Positions 49,641 through 58,384 of a stretch of 64,000 nucleotides of DNA are shown piece after piece (position 1 is the first letter of the stretch; every line of letters begins with the position of its first letter). The notes under the pieces are model-generated. The model worked only from the letters and a program-made list of their open reading frames with translations, made no database searches and was not told the DNA's origin. Where the stretch lies: NCBI RefSeq assembly GCF_008905045.1, contig NZ_VWMY01000016.1:1-64000 (forward strand). Reading direction: 5' to 3'. This DNA is from Streptomyces albicerus (GTDB lineage Bacteria > Actinomycetota > Actinomycetes > Streptomycetales > Streptomycetaceae). Position numbers and translations under genes: made by a program.

Positions 49641-52403
49641 TCAGGGTTTCAGCAGCAGCGTGTCCGACGTGGCCTTGTCGACCGCCTGCTTCGTGGACGG
49701 CCAGGACAGCAGCTCGCCCTTGACCCACTTGCTCGTCTGGTCGACGTAGTGGGCGCTGTAGGCGTGCCCGGAGGCACCGGTGAGGTTGATCCACTTCGAC
49801 TTGTCGAAGTCGTCGAGGTTCACCACCATCCGCATCGACGGCACCCAGACCACCGAGTAGCCGCCCGCCGCGTTCCAGCCGGTGGCGTTCACCGCCGCCT
49901 CGCCGCCGCTCATGTTGTACGGGCCACGGTTGAGCATGTACTGCAGGAAGCCGGGGCCCTCGGTGCCCAGGGTCTGGTTCTCCAGGTAGAGCCGGTGCAG
50001 ACGGCCCCAGCTCCAGGTGTCGATGTCCTTGCCGAGCTTGGCGGTCAGCTCCCAGCGGGCGTCCGTCAGGGCCCGCTTGAAGAGCTCGTCACGGGTGTCG
50101 ACGGCCTTGTCCAGGCGCGTCCTGGGCGCCGACCACCAGTTGTTGTCCTCGTCGTCGAGGATCTTGCGGACCACCTCGAACCAGCGGTCGCCGCCGTCCG
50201 GCTGCGCGCTGTCCGCGTCGCGCTGGCCGCACTCGCGCACCTTGGCGTCCTCGTCGTCGACGGGACCGGTGGAGTCGGCCGGCTCGACGTACAGGCACTG
50301 GCCCTTGACCCGCAGCTCCTTGGGCAGCTTGTTGCCGAAGGCGAGCTTGAGGATGTTGCGCCAGGTCGCGTTGAAGTACGCGGCTGCCGCAGAGTCGGCG
50401 TCCTGGGTGTAGTTCCAGCCCTCCAGGAGCTTCTGCGCCTCACGGACGTCCTTGTCGGCCACGTCGATCTTGAGCAGGTGGGGAACCAGCAGCTTGGCGA
50501 TCTCGCTGCTGTTGTCGAGCTGCATCTGGCGCATGTCGTCCGTCGAGACCTTGCCGCCGTTCTTGGTCTTCGACGCGATGAGGTCGGCGATCCGCTGACT
50601 GCGCGTGCCGTAGCCCCAGTCCGTGGTGAGCGTGTACGGGTACTTGTCCTTGTCGACGACGGCCTGGTTGGCGGTGACGATGTAGCCGCGCTCCGGGTTG
50701 TACTCGTACGGCAGCTCGGACTGCTTGATGTAGCCGGTCCAGCGGTACTCGGAGTCCCAGCCCGGCGACGGGAGCGAGCCGTCGCCCTCGCCGCGGATCG
50801 GGATCCGGCCGGGCAGCTGGTAGCCGATGTTGTTGTCCCTGTCCGCGTAGACCAGGTTCTGCGAGGGCACGTCGAAGAGGGCGGCGGCCTTGCGGAAGTC
50901 CGTCCAGTCGGCGGCCTTGTTCATCGCGAACACGGCGTCCATCGAGGTGCCGGGGTCCAGGGCGGTCCAGCGCAGCGCGATGCCGTAGCCGTCGCCGCGG
51001 TCGGGTGCCGACTCGTCCACGGTGGCCTTCTTGCCGACCTTCACGAGCTCGTCGTCGCGGTCGGACAGCAGCGGTCCGTTGTTGGTCTCCCGGACGACGA
51101 TGGTCTTGGCCTCGCCGCCCGCGACGTTGATCTTCTCCTCGCGGGTGGTGAAGGGCTTCACCTTGTCGTCGTACTCGTAGCCGTTCCCGGTGAGCTTCTC
51201 CAGGTACAGGTCGGTGACGTCGGCGCCGGAGTTGGTCATGCCCCAGGCGATGTTCTCGTTGTGGCCGATGACCACACCCGGCATGCCCGCGAAGGTGTAC
51301 CCGGAGACGTCGTACTGGCACTTCTCGGAGACGCTCTTGCAGTGCAGCCCCATCTGGTACCAGACCGAGGGCAGCGAGGGCGACAGGTGCGGGTCGTTGG
51401 CGAGCAGCGGCTTGCCGGAGATGGTGTGCGCACCGCCGACGACCCAGGAGTTGGAGCCGATGCCGTTGCCGTTCACACCGACGGCCGCCGGGACGTCGTC
51501 CAGCACGTCGTAGAGGCCCGACAGCTGGCTCTGCAGCCCGGAGGGGGCCGTCGCGTCGTTCGTCAGCCCGGTGCCCGCCGCGGATTGCGTACCGCCGGTG
51601 CCGCCGCTGTCGCCGCCCTGCTCGTACTCCCCGGTGACGTCGTTGTACTCGCCCTCCTGCACGATCGGCTTGTTCCGGTCGTACGGGTACTGCGGGTACA
51701 GGTCGGCGATCTGCTGCGGGCCGAGTCGGCTGGTCATCAGGGAGCGGTCGATCTCGTCCTGCATGTTGCCGCGCAGGTCCCAGGCCATCGCCTTGAGCCA
51801 GGCCACCGAGTCGACCGGAGTCCACTCCTTGGGCTCGTAGTCGTTGGAGAAACCCAGGGCCGCATACTCCAGGGAGATGTCCTCGCCGTCCTTGCCCTTC
51901 AGGTAGGCGTTGACACCCTTGGCGTAGGCCTGGAGGTACTTCTTCGTCTCGGCGGACAGCTTGGTCTTGTACTCCTCCTCCGCGACCCGGTGCCAGCCGA
52001 GTGTGCGCAGGAACTCGTCGTTGTCGACCTGGTCCTCGCCGAACATCTCCGAGAGCCTGCCCGCCGTCATGTGACGGCGTACGTCCATCTCGTAGAACCG
52101 GTCCTGCGCCTGGACGTAGCCCTGCGCCATGAACAGATCCTCGTCGGTGGAGGCGTAGATCTGCGGGATCCCATGGCCGTCCCGCTTGACATCCACAGGG
52201 CCCGAGAGGCCGTCGAGCGTGATCGAACCCTTGGTCTGCGGGAAGGAGGCGCGGACGGTGCTGATGCTCCAGTAGGACCCGTAGGCGACGCCCCCGATGA
52301 TGGCCAGAACCAGGACGATCAGGATCAGACGGGCTCTGCGCCCCTTCTTCCTGCCGGACTTGCCGGGCTTTTGACCGGAAGATGCGGTGGTGTTGGGGGG
52401 CAT
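49641..52403 (-). CDS. Penicillin-acylase-family Ntn hydrolase, membrane-anchored or exported
   Basis: 920 residues. A basic N-terminus (GKSGRKKGRRARLILIVLVL) leads to one hydrophobic helix, so the protein is exported and probably stays anchored. The alpha-chain part has DGHGIPQIYASTDEDLFMAQ and YVQAQDRFYEMD; the autoproteolysis site is GIGSNSWVVGG, where the serine after Gly becomes the beta-chain nucleophile. Downstream come NDPHLSPSLPSVWYQMGL and the expected GVVIGHNENIAWG. Such enzymes cleave amide bonds of beta-lactams, acyl-homoserine lactones or other N-acyl compounds; the substrate is unknown. ATG 52403 opens at MPPNTTASSG. Confidence 0.92.
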   Translation of the reverse strand: MPPNTTASSGQKPGKSGRKKGRRARLILIVLVLAIIGGVAYGSYWSISTVRASFPQTKGSITLDGLSGPVDVKRDGHGIPQIYASTDEDLFMAQGYVQAQDRFYEMDVRRHMTAGRLSEMFGEDQVDNDEFLRTLGWHRVAEEEYKTKLSAETKKYLQAYAKGVNAYLKGKDGEDISLEYAALGFSNDYEPKEWTPVDSVAWLKAMAWDLRGNMQDEIDRSLMTSRLGPQQIADLYPQYPYDRNKPIVQEGEYNDVTGEYEQGGDSGGTGGTQSAAGTGLTNDATAPSGLQSQLSGLYDVLDDVPAAVGVNGNGIGSNSWVVGGAHTISGKPLLANDPHLSPSLPSVWYQMGLHCKSVSEKCQYDVSGYTFAGMPGVVIGHNENIAWGMTNSGADVTDLYLEKLTGNGYEYDDKVKPFTTREEKINVAGGEAKTIVVRETNNGPLLSDRDDELVKVGKKATVDESAPDRGDGYGIALRWTALDPGTSMDAVFAMNKAADWTDFRKAAALFDVPSQNLVYADRDNNIGYQLPGRIPIRGEGDGSLPSPGWDSEYRWTGYIKQSELPYEYNPERGYIVTANQAVVDKDKYPYTLTTDWGYGTRSQRIADLIASKTKNGGKVSTDDMRQMQLDNSSEIAKLLVPHLLKIDVADKDVREAQKLLEGWNYTQDADSAAAAYFNATWRNILKLAFGNKLPKELRVKGQCLYVEPADSTGPVDDEDAKVRECGQRDADSAQPDGGDRWFEVVRKILDDEDNNWWSAPRTRLDKAVDTRDELFKRALTDARWELTAKLGKDIDTWSWGRLHRLYLENQTLGTEGPGFLQYMLNRGPYNMSGGEAAVNATGWNAAGGYSVVWVPSMRMVVNLDDFDKSKWINLTGASGHAYSAHYVDQTSKWVKGELLSWPSTKQAVDKATSDTLLLKP

Positions 52404-52596
52404 CGCTGTCCTTGCTGTCCTAACGCGAGCGGCAGGCGGGCTTGTCCATTTGACTGAGCGCTGGAGCAACCATAGGCGCAGGGCCAACTCACACTTGACG
52501 CGGAGTCGGGAACCGGGCGGGCAGGGGTTCGATCTTGCCTCGGCAAGTGTCAAGAAAGCGTCAAGAGTTAGGTAAGGTAACGAAGTAGTTGGGCCG

Positions 52597-54141
52597 ATGT
52601 ACTCGGATCGACGAGACGAGAAAGGAATCCCGCTGACTGTCCACCACCTCAACCAGCTCCTGCTCGTGTGCTCACTCGTTCTGCTCGTCGCGGTGGCAGC
52701 GGTTCGGATCTCTTCGCGCAGCGGGCTCCCCAGCCTGCTCGTCTACCTGGGCATCGGCGTCGCCATGGGCCAGGACGGCATCGGCGACATCCACTTCGAC
52801 AACGCCGAGCTGACCCAGGTCATCGGGTACGCGGCCCTGGTCGTGATCCTGGCCGAGGGCGGTCTGGGCACGAAGTGGAAGGAGGTCAGGCCCGGGCTCC
52901 CGGCCGCCTCCTCACTGGCGCTGGTCGGTGTCGCGGTGAGCGTCGGCGTCACGGCGACGGCCGCGTACTACCTGATCGGGCTGGAGTGGCGGCAGGCGCT
53001 GATCATCGGCGCGGTGGTGTCTTCGACGGACGCGGCGGCGGTCTTCTCCGTACTGCGGAAAGTGCCCCTCCCCGCGCGCGTGACGGGCATTCTGGAGGCC
53101 GAGTCCGGCTTCAACGACGCCCCGGTGCTCATCCTCGTCGTCTCGTTCTCCATGGCCGGTCCGGTGGAGCACTGGTACCACCTGCTCGGCGAGATAGCGC
53201 TGGAGCTGTCCATCGGAGCGGCCATAGGTCTCGCGGTGGGCTTCCTGGGAGCGTTCGGGCTGCGGCATGTGGCACTGCCCGCCTCTGGCCTCTACCCGAT
53301 CGCGGTCATGGCGATCGCCGTCACGGCGTACGCGGCCGGGGCCCTGGCCCACGGCAGCGGCTTCCTCGCCGTGTACCTGGCGTCGATGGTGCTGGGCAAC
53401 GCGAAGCTGCCGCACTGGCCCGCCACACGTGGCTTCGCCGACGGGCTCGGCTGGATCGCCCAGATCGGCATGTTCGTGCTGCTCGGCCTGCTGGTCACAC
53501 CGCACGAGATGGGCGACGACATCTGGCCCGCGCTCGTCATCGGCCTGGTGCTGACCATGGTCGCGCGCCCGCTGGGCGTCGTGCTCGCCCTGCTGCCGTT
53601 CCGCATGCCCTGGCAGGAGCAGGCCCTGATGTCCTGGGCGGGGCTGCGCGGCGCCGTGCCCATCATCCTGGCCACGATCCCGATGGTGAGCGGCGTCGAG
53701 GACAGCCGCCGCATCTTCAACATCGTCTTCGTGCTCGTCGTCGTCTACACCCTCGTCCAGGGACCTACGCTCCCCTGGCTGGCCCGGAAGCTGCGGCTGG
53801 GCAAGTCCGCCGCGGAGGCCGCCGACCTGGGCATCGAGTCGGCGCCCCTGGAGCGGCTGCGCGGCCATCTGCTGTCCGTGGCCATCCCGGAGGGGTCGAA
53901 GATGCACGGCGTCGAGATCAACGAGCTGCGGCTGCCGGCGGGCGCCGCGGTCACGCTGATCGTCCGCGACGGCGAATCATTCGTCCCGCTTCCCACGACC
54001 GTGCTGCGACGCGGCGACGAACTGCTCGTGGTGGCCACCGACCCGGTCCGCGACGCCGCCGAGCGGCGACTGCGCGCGGTCGGCCAGGGCGGCAAGCTGG
54101 CGGACTGGCTGGGGACGGGCGGGAACGGGGCGGAGGCCTGA
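52597..54141 (+). CDS. CPA1-family K+/H+ antiporter with C-terminal RCK domain
   Basis: 514 residues with twelve to thirteen membrane helices. ILEAESGFNDAPVLILVVSF carries the Asp of the ion site (ND motif), preceded by SSTDAAAVFSVLRK, as in NhaP/CvrA-type antiporters. Residues about 415-495 form a soluble RCK_C domain (LPAGAAVTLIVRDGESFVPL, DELLVVATDP) that senses nucleotides or ions. ATG 52597 is given; a CTG at 52633 with aaagga in front opens LTVHHLNQLLLVCSLV, where relatives start, and may be the real one. Confidence 0.9.
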   Translation: MYSDRRDEKGIPLTVHHLNQLLLVCSLVLLVAVAAVRISSRSGLPSLLVYLGIGVAMGQDGIGDIHFDNAELTQVIGYAALVVILAEGGLGTKWKEVRPGLPAASSLALVGVAVSVGVTATAAYYLIGLEWRQALIIGAVVSSTDAAAVFSVLRKVPLPARVTGILEAESGFNDAPVLILVVSFSMAGPVEHWYHLLGEIALELSIGAAIGLAVGFLGAFGLRHVALPASGLYPIAVMAIAVTAYAAGALAHGSGFLAVYLASMVLGNAKLPHWPATRGFADGLGWIAQIGMFVLLGLLVTPHEMGDDIWPALVIGLVLTMVARPLGVVLALLPFRMPWQEQALMSWAGLRGAVPIILATIPMVSGVEDSRRIFNIVFVLVVVYTLVQGPTLPWLARKLRLGKSAAEAADLGIESAPLERLRGHLLSVAIPEGSKMHGVEINELRLPAGAAVTLIVRDGESFVPLPTTVLRRGDELLVVATDPVRDAAERRLRAVGQGGKLADWLGTGGNGAEA

Positions 54142-54142
54142 G

Positions 54143-54220
54143 CTCCGGCATTCCGGAGCTTCGGCACTGCGCAGCTCCGGCACTGCGCAGCTCCGGCACT
54201 ACGGAGCTCCAGCACTGCGC
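54143..54220. repeat. 16-bp tandem repeat, about five copies
   Basis: Units begin at 54143, 54159, 54175, 54191 and 54207, consensus ctccggcactgcgcag. Each unit has small internal palindromes (ctgcgcag, ctccgg/ccggag). The array starts two bases after the antiporter stop. The rest of the 342-bp gap, 54221-54483, is the presumed MFS leader and holds no convincing gene. Confidence 0.85.
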
Positions 54221-54483
54221 TCACTTTGGTGAGTAATCGCAGGCCCTGGACGAAAGAGTGCTGGTTTTCACAGGTGCGGAATCGTTCGGCCCTGTATCAT
54301 CAAGGCGCATTCTTTGAACGAACCAACTCTGTCTGACGCAGAGCTGGCGCGACCGTATGGCGGCCGCGGCACCCTCCCTGTGGGCGGCCCGGTATCTACC
54401 GCAGTTCCGCGCAAGAGGACAGCTCTCGGCGCCCGAGCCCCGTCCAAGGGGCCGCGCTACCAGGCGGCAGAAAGGCACGGGCC

Positions 54484-55779
54484 GTGGCATCCACGGTCAC
54501 TCCGGAGTCCGCGAGGACTCCGGTCTCCTCCCGCCCGGGATACGGACAGCTGCTGCGCACACGCGGCGCCTGGACGTTCCTGCTCCCCGGCTTCGCCGCG
54601 CGACAGCCGTTCGCGATGCTGACCCTCTCCATCGTGCTGCTCGTGCAGCACACCACCGGCTCGTACGGGGCCGCCGGCGCCGTCGCCGCCGTGACCGGTG
54701 TCTCCATGGCACTGTTCGCACCCCTCACCGGCCGTCTCGCCGACCGTCACGGCCAGCGGGCCGTGCTGCTCCCCGGCGTCCTCGTACACACGCTGGCGGG
54801 TCTGTCCCTGACCGCGCTGGCGCTCGCGGACGCTCCCCTGTGGGCGCTGTTCGCGGCAGCCGTGCCGACCGGTGCGTCGGTGCCGCAGATCGGGCCCATG
54901 GTGCGCGCCCGCTGGGGCGTCAAGCTCCAGGGCTCGCCCCTGATGACGACCGCGGCGGCCTTCGAGTCCGTCACGGACGAGCTGACCTTCGTGTTCGGAC
55001 CGCTGCTGGCCACTGCGCTGTGCACCGCCGTGGACCCGGCCGCCGGCCTGCTCACGGAGGCCGCGCTGACCCTGGTCGGCGGTCTGCTGTTCGCGGCCCA
55101 GCGCGGCACCCAGCCGTCCGTCGGTCTCAAGGGGCACGCGCGCGTGGAGCACGCCTCGGCCCTGTCGGTCCCCGGAGTGCGCGTTCTGATCGTGGCCTTC
55201 CTGGGCATCGGTGCCGTCTTCGGCGGCATGCAGGTCTCGCTCGCCGCGTTCAGCGAGTCGATCGGCCGGCCCGGTCTGAACGGTGTCCTGTACGGCACGT
55301 TCGCCGCGGGCAACATGCTCTCCGGCATCGTCTGCGGCGCCATCGTCTGGAAGGTGGCCCCGCGCCGTCGCCTCGTCATCGGGTACGCGGCGCTGGCCCT
55401 GGCCGCCTCCGGACTGTGGGCGGCGCAGTCGGTGGTCGTCCTCGCCGGTGTCGGCCTGCTGGTCGGCATGTGCATCGCGCCCGCCCTGATCACCGGCTAC
55501 ACCCTGGTCGAGGGACTGGTGCCGGCGGGCGCCCGCACGGAGGCCTTCACCTGGCTGACCGGAGCGGTCGCGCTCGGACAGGCGGCCGCCGTCATGGTCG
55601 CCGGGCAGCTGGAGGACCGCCTCTGGGACGGCGCGGGATTCCTCGTTCCGATGGGCGGCACGCTGCTGGCCCTGGCGACCCTGGTTGCCTTGCGCTCGCG
55701 GCTGATGCCGCCGCGCGTGACCAGAGTGGTCACGCGCGGCGCAGGCCATCGCGAACCTGTCGCGATCGGTGAGACGTGA
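54484..55779 (+). CDS. MFS transporter
   Basis: 431 residues with twelve predicted helices. The signature loop is GRLADRHGQRAVLLPGVLVH between helices 2 and 3, and a second-half counterpart lies in IVWKVAPRRRLVIGYAAL. The N-terminal LLRTRGAWTFLLPGFAARQP is characteristic of a Streptomyces MFS group annotated as drug-type exporters. The substrate is unknown. GTG 54484 is chosen as the first in-frame start with the family-like opening; a ribosome site (ggcagaaagg) lies upstream. Confidence 0.88.
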   Translation: MASTVTPESARTPVSSRPGYGQLLRTRGAWTFLLPGFAARQPFAMLTLSIVLLVQHTTGSYGAAGAVAAVTGVSMALFAPLTGRLADRHGQRAVLLPGVLVHTLAGLSLTALALADAPLWALFAAAVPTGASVPQIGPMVRARWGVKLQGSPLMTTAAAFESVTDELTFVFGPLLATALCTAVDPAAGLLTEAALTLVGGLLFAAQRGTQPSVGLKGHARVEHASALSVPGVRVLIVAFLGIGAVFGGMQVSLAAFSESIGRPGLNGVLYGTFAAGNMLSGIVCGAIVWKVAPRRRLVIGYAALALAASGLWAAQSVVVLAGVGLLVGMCIAPALITGYTLVEGLVPAGARTEAFTWLTGAVALGQAAAVMVAGQLEDRLWDGAGFLVPMGGTLLALATLVALRSRLMPPRVTRVVTRGAGHREPVAIGET

Positions 55780-55940
55780 CCGTGTATTTCCCGAGGAATA
55801 CGTCACTGTGACTCCGCCGCTGACGCGGCTTCCCACTCGGCCCGAAGGCCCTCATGGCGGTCAAGCCCTGACCGCTGCCCGTGGGCAGGTGACGTACGTT
55901 ACTCCAATTGCTGGCAGCACCAGGTTAATATGGACGATCG

Positions 55941-55967
55941 TTAGCACTCACTGAGTGAGAGTGCCAG
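55941..55967. promoter_or_regulatory. CIRCE-like HrcA operator
   Basis: TTAGCACTC (55941-55949), nine bases, then GAGTGCCAG (55959-55967). The CIRCE consensus is TTAGCACTC-N9-GAGTGCTAA and in Streptomyces groE operons one half often reads CTGGCACTC. The element lies directly upstream of the FmdB ribosome site, where HrcA would block transcription. Confidence 0.78.
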
Positions 55968-55978
55968 GAGGAAGACAA

Positions 55979-56320
55979 GTGCCGACCTACCAGTACCAGT
56001 GCACCGAGTGCGGCGAGGGCCTCGAGGCGGTGCAGAAGTTCACCGACGACGCCCTCACCGAGTGCCCCAGCTGCAGTGGACGCCTGAAGAAGGTGTTCTC
56101 CGCGGTCGGCATCGTCTTCAAGGGCTCCGGCTTCTACCGCAACGACAGCCGCGGCTCCTCGTCGAGCAGCAGCCCGGCGTCGTCGTCCGGCAAGTCGTCT
56201 TCGTCGGGTTCGTCGTCCGACTCGGCGTCGTCCGCTTCGTCGTCTTCCTCGTCGTCGTCTTCGTCGGACTCGAAGTCGTCGTCCACGGGCTCTTCCTCGT
56301 CCAGCAGCAACGCCGCGTAG
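55979..56320 (+). CDS. FmdB-family zinc-ribbon protein with poly-Ser tail
   Basis: 113 residues from GTG 55979, eight bases after an ideal aggagg. The FmdB/CxxC_CxxC_SSSS zinc ribbon is PTYQYQCTECGEGLEAVQKF then TECPSCSGRLKKVFSAVGIV with four cysteines, followed by GSGFYRND. The last ~45 residues are almost pure serine with a few Lys, Asp, Gly and Ala. The family name reflects this tail; its function is unknown. The CIRCE-like site suggests heat or misfolded-protein induction. Confidence 0.9.
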   Translation: MPTYQYQCTECGEGLEAVQKFTDDALTECPSCSGRLKKVFSAVGIVFKGSGFYRNDSRGSSSSSSPASSSGKSSSSGSSSDSASSASSSSSSSSSSDSKSSSTGSSSSSSNAA

Positions 56321-56358
56321 GGCTTTCTGAGGCTTTCCCGCGCAAAGGCTTTCTTACG

Positions 56359-56387
56359 AGACCCTGTCGTCTACGGCGGCAGGGTCT
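56359..56387 (+). terminator. Hairpin after the FmdB gene
   Basis: agaccctg (56359-56366) pairs with cagggtct (56380-56387) around a 13-base loop, 40 bp after the FmdB stop and just before the MTAP gene. No T-run follows. Confidence 0.55.
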
Positions 56388-56420
56388 TCGGCGATCTCCG
56401 TCCCGGTTAGGGTGCCGTCC

Positions 56421-57263
56421 ATGGCGAACACGGAGAACGTCGAGATCGGCGTCATCGGCGGGTCGGGCTTCTACTCCTTCCTTGACGACGTGACCGAGAT
56501 ACAGGTGGACACCCCGTACGGGCCGCCCAGCGACTCCCTCTTCCTCGGCGAGCTCGCCGGGCGGCGGGTCGCCTTCCTCCCCCGCCACGGTCGCGGCCAC
56601 CATCTGCCGCCGCACCGCATCAACTACCGCGCCAATCTGTGGGCGCTGCGCTCCGTCGGGGCGCGCCAGGTGCTCGGGCCGTGTGCGGTGGGCGGGCTGC
56701 GGCCGGAGTACGGGCCCGGGACGCTGCTCGTGCCTGACCAGTTCGTGGACCGTACGCAGTCCCGGACGCAGTCCTACTTCGACGGGCTGCCGTTGCCCGA
56801 CGGCAGCGTGCCGAACGTGGTGCACGTGTCGCTGGCCGACCCCTACTGTCCCGTCGGGCGCAAGGTGGCGCTTGAGGCGGCGCGTGGGCGGGGCTGGGAG
56901 CCGGTGGACGGCGGGTCGCTGGTGGTGATCGAGGGGCCGCGGTTCTCGACGCGTGCGGAGTCGCTCTGGTACCGGGCGCAGGGCTGGTCCGTGGTGGGCA
57001 TGACTGGGCATCCCGAGGCGGCGCTCGCTCGTGAACTGGAGCTCTGTTACACGTCGTTGGCGCTGGTCACCGATCTCGATGCGGGTGCCGAGAGTGGGGA
57101 GGGTGTCTCGCATGAGGAGGTGTTGAAGGTGTTCGCGGCGAATGTGGATCGGCTGCGGGGGGTGTTGTTCGATGCGGTTGCGGGGTTGCCGGGGGGTGGG
57201 GCGCGGGACTGCTTGTGTACGACTGCGTTGGGTGGGATGGATCCGGGGTTCCAGCTGCCGTAG
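56421..57263 (+). CDS. mtnP: S-methyl-5'-thioadenosine phosphorylase
   Basis: 280 residues of the PNP/MTAP family. The start IGVIGGSGFYSF, the phosphate and ribose contacts FLPRHGRGHHLPPHRINYRA, SLVVIEGPRFSTRAESLWYR and the substrate strand VVGMTGHPEAALARELELCY are all in order. It splits methylthioadenosine from polyamine or ethylene-type reactions into adenine and methylthioribose phosphate for methionine salvage. ATG 56421 is preferred over GTG 56412. Confidence 0.93.
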   Translation: MANTENVEIGVIGGSGFYSFLDDVTEIQVDTPYGPPSDSLFLGELAGRRVAFLPRHGRGHHLPPHRINYRANLWALRSVGARQVLGPCAVGGLRPEYGPGTLLVPDQFVDRTQSRTQSYFDGLPLPDGSVPNVVHVSLADPYCPVGRKVALEAARGRGWEPVDGGSLVVIEGPRFSTRAESLWYRAQGWSVVGMTGHPEAALARELELCYTSLALVTDLDAGAESGEGVSHEEVLKVFAANVDRLRGVLFDAVAGLPGGGARDCLCTTALGGMDPGFQLP

Positions 57264-57308
57264 TCGGCGCCGCGCCGAGCCGCGAGCGTCGGCGTGTGTG
57301 TGGGGGGC

Positions 57309-57423
57309 GGGGCCGTGCCGGTACGTCGAGTCCGCCACCACTGGGTATCCGGCTGTGGTTTTGGAGGGTGCCGTTTCCTGGAGGAGCCCTACGTGGCGGA
57401 CTGCGACGTACCGGCACGGCCCC
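57309..57423. repeat. 115-bp MITE-like unit with 30-bp inverted ends
   Basis: 57309-57338 and 57393-57423 are inverted copies, identical except for one extra base; the core is gtgccggtacgtcgagtccg. The 54 bases between are unrelated. It fills part of the 443-bp gap after mtnP. The rest, 57424-57706, is G/T-rich with a repeated phrase ggtgcgttgtgcgtggggg (about 57495 and 57536), then an AT-richer leader of the SAF gene. Confidence 0.75.
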
Positions 57424-57706
57424 TCCCGTGCGATGGCGACTGCGGGTGCGTGGGGGGATGGATGCGGGGTGCGGGTGCGTCGTGTGCGACTGCCGGTGCG
57501 TTGTGCGTGGGGGTGTACGGCGACTTTGGGCTGCGGGTGCGTTGTGCGTGGGGGCGTTGTGCGTGGGTGTGGGTGGGGTGGAAGTTCACCTTCGGGTGAG
57601 TGAGTTGTCCACAACTGGCTGGTAGTCCACGGGTTTCGGTGGGAATCGGTGCGGGGGTGCAGTCTGGGGTCGCAAGCCGATCTTCCGACCGTAGGCGGTG
57701 GTACCC

Positions 57707-58249
57707 GTGTCGCAGCTCTCTTCCTTTCCGCGTCCATTGGGCACGGACGTGCCCGTCACGTGTGAGGTGCCGCACTTCGCTCCTGTGCGAGTGCGTGGTG
57801 GGCGATACCAGCTGCGCCGGCTCGTACGGCATCGAAGGCGGGCCTTGGCAGCGGGGCTGGCGGTGACCGCGGCAGCGCTCGTCGCGGCGGGGCCGAGGGA
57901 TACGGTCGCACGGGACACAGGGCCGCCGCGGGCCCGACCAGTGGTCGATCCGGTGCGGGAGCGGCGGCCGGTCGAGATGGTGACGGCTCCGGTGCGGATC
58001 GCCGACGGCGCGACGGTGCGGCTGCTCAGGCCCGGCGACCGGGTCGACGTCGTCGCGGCGGAGCAGTCGGCGGCGGGCCCTGGCGACGCGCACGTGGTCG
58101 CGCGTGGGGCGCGGGTGACGAAGGTGCCCGAATCCCTGGACGGCGTGTCCGAGGGCGGGGCGCTGGTCGTCCTGTCCGTGCCACGCCGGACGGCGACGCG
58201 GCTGGCCGGGGCGGGTGCGACCTCACGACTGGCGGTGACACTGTGCTGA
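57707..58249 (+). CDS. SAF-domain protein (CpaB/RcpC-like)
   Basis: 180 residues. After a basic stretch (YQLRRLVRHRRRALAAGL) comes one hydrophobic helix, then an SAF-like domain (MVTAPVRIADGATVRLLRPG, DRVDVVAAEQ). Such proteins resemble the pilus-assembly CpaB/RcpC family or flagellar FlgA chaperones, but there are no pilus genes nearby. It is probably inner-membrane-anchored with an external C-terminus. GTG 57707 is nine bases after aggcgg; GTG 57698 is the alternative. Confidence 0.75.
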   Translation: MSQLSSFPRPLGTDVPVTCEVPHFAPVRVRGGRYQLRRLVRHRRRALAAGLAVTAAALVAAGPRDTVARDTGPPRARPVVDPVRERRPVEMVTAPVRIADGATVRLLRPGDRVDVVAAEQSAAGPGDAHVVARGARVTKVPESLDGVSEGGALVVLSVPRRTATRLAGAGATSRLAVTLC

Positions 58250-58384
58250 ACCTGGTCAAGATGGTCACCATCAGGGTGTCAAGTCCCTCGTTGGAGATGG
58301 GGCATTGGACAGGGCTGCCACGCCCTGCCGTAGGTTGCGGAGCTGTTCGTTCCACAGTTTGTGCGGCTGAAGAGGGGCTCCCTG

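Noticed and set aside
49632-52457. 941-residue open frame opposite the acylase gene
   Set aside because: It is a high-GC shadow: no domain, biased to Val/Gly/Arg/Asp/His, and the opposite strand encodes a complete Ntn hydrolase. The same applies to the long frames opposite the MmpL exporter (3106-5550) and the S41 protease (6222-9140).
54314-54622. Small gene in the MFS leader
   Set aside because: The frame overlaps the MFS start, has no ribosome site or recognisable product, and ends inside the MFS coding region.
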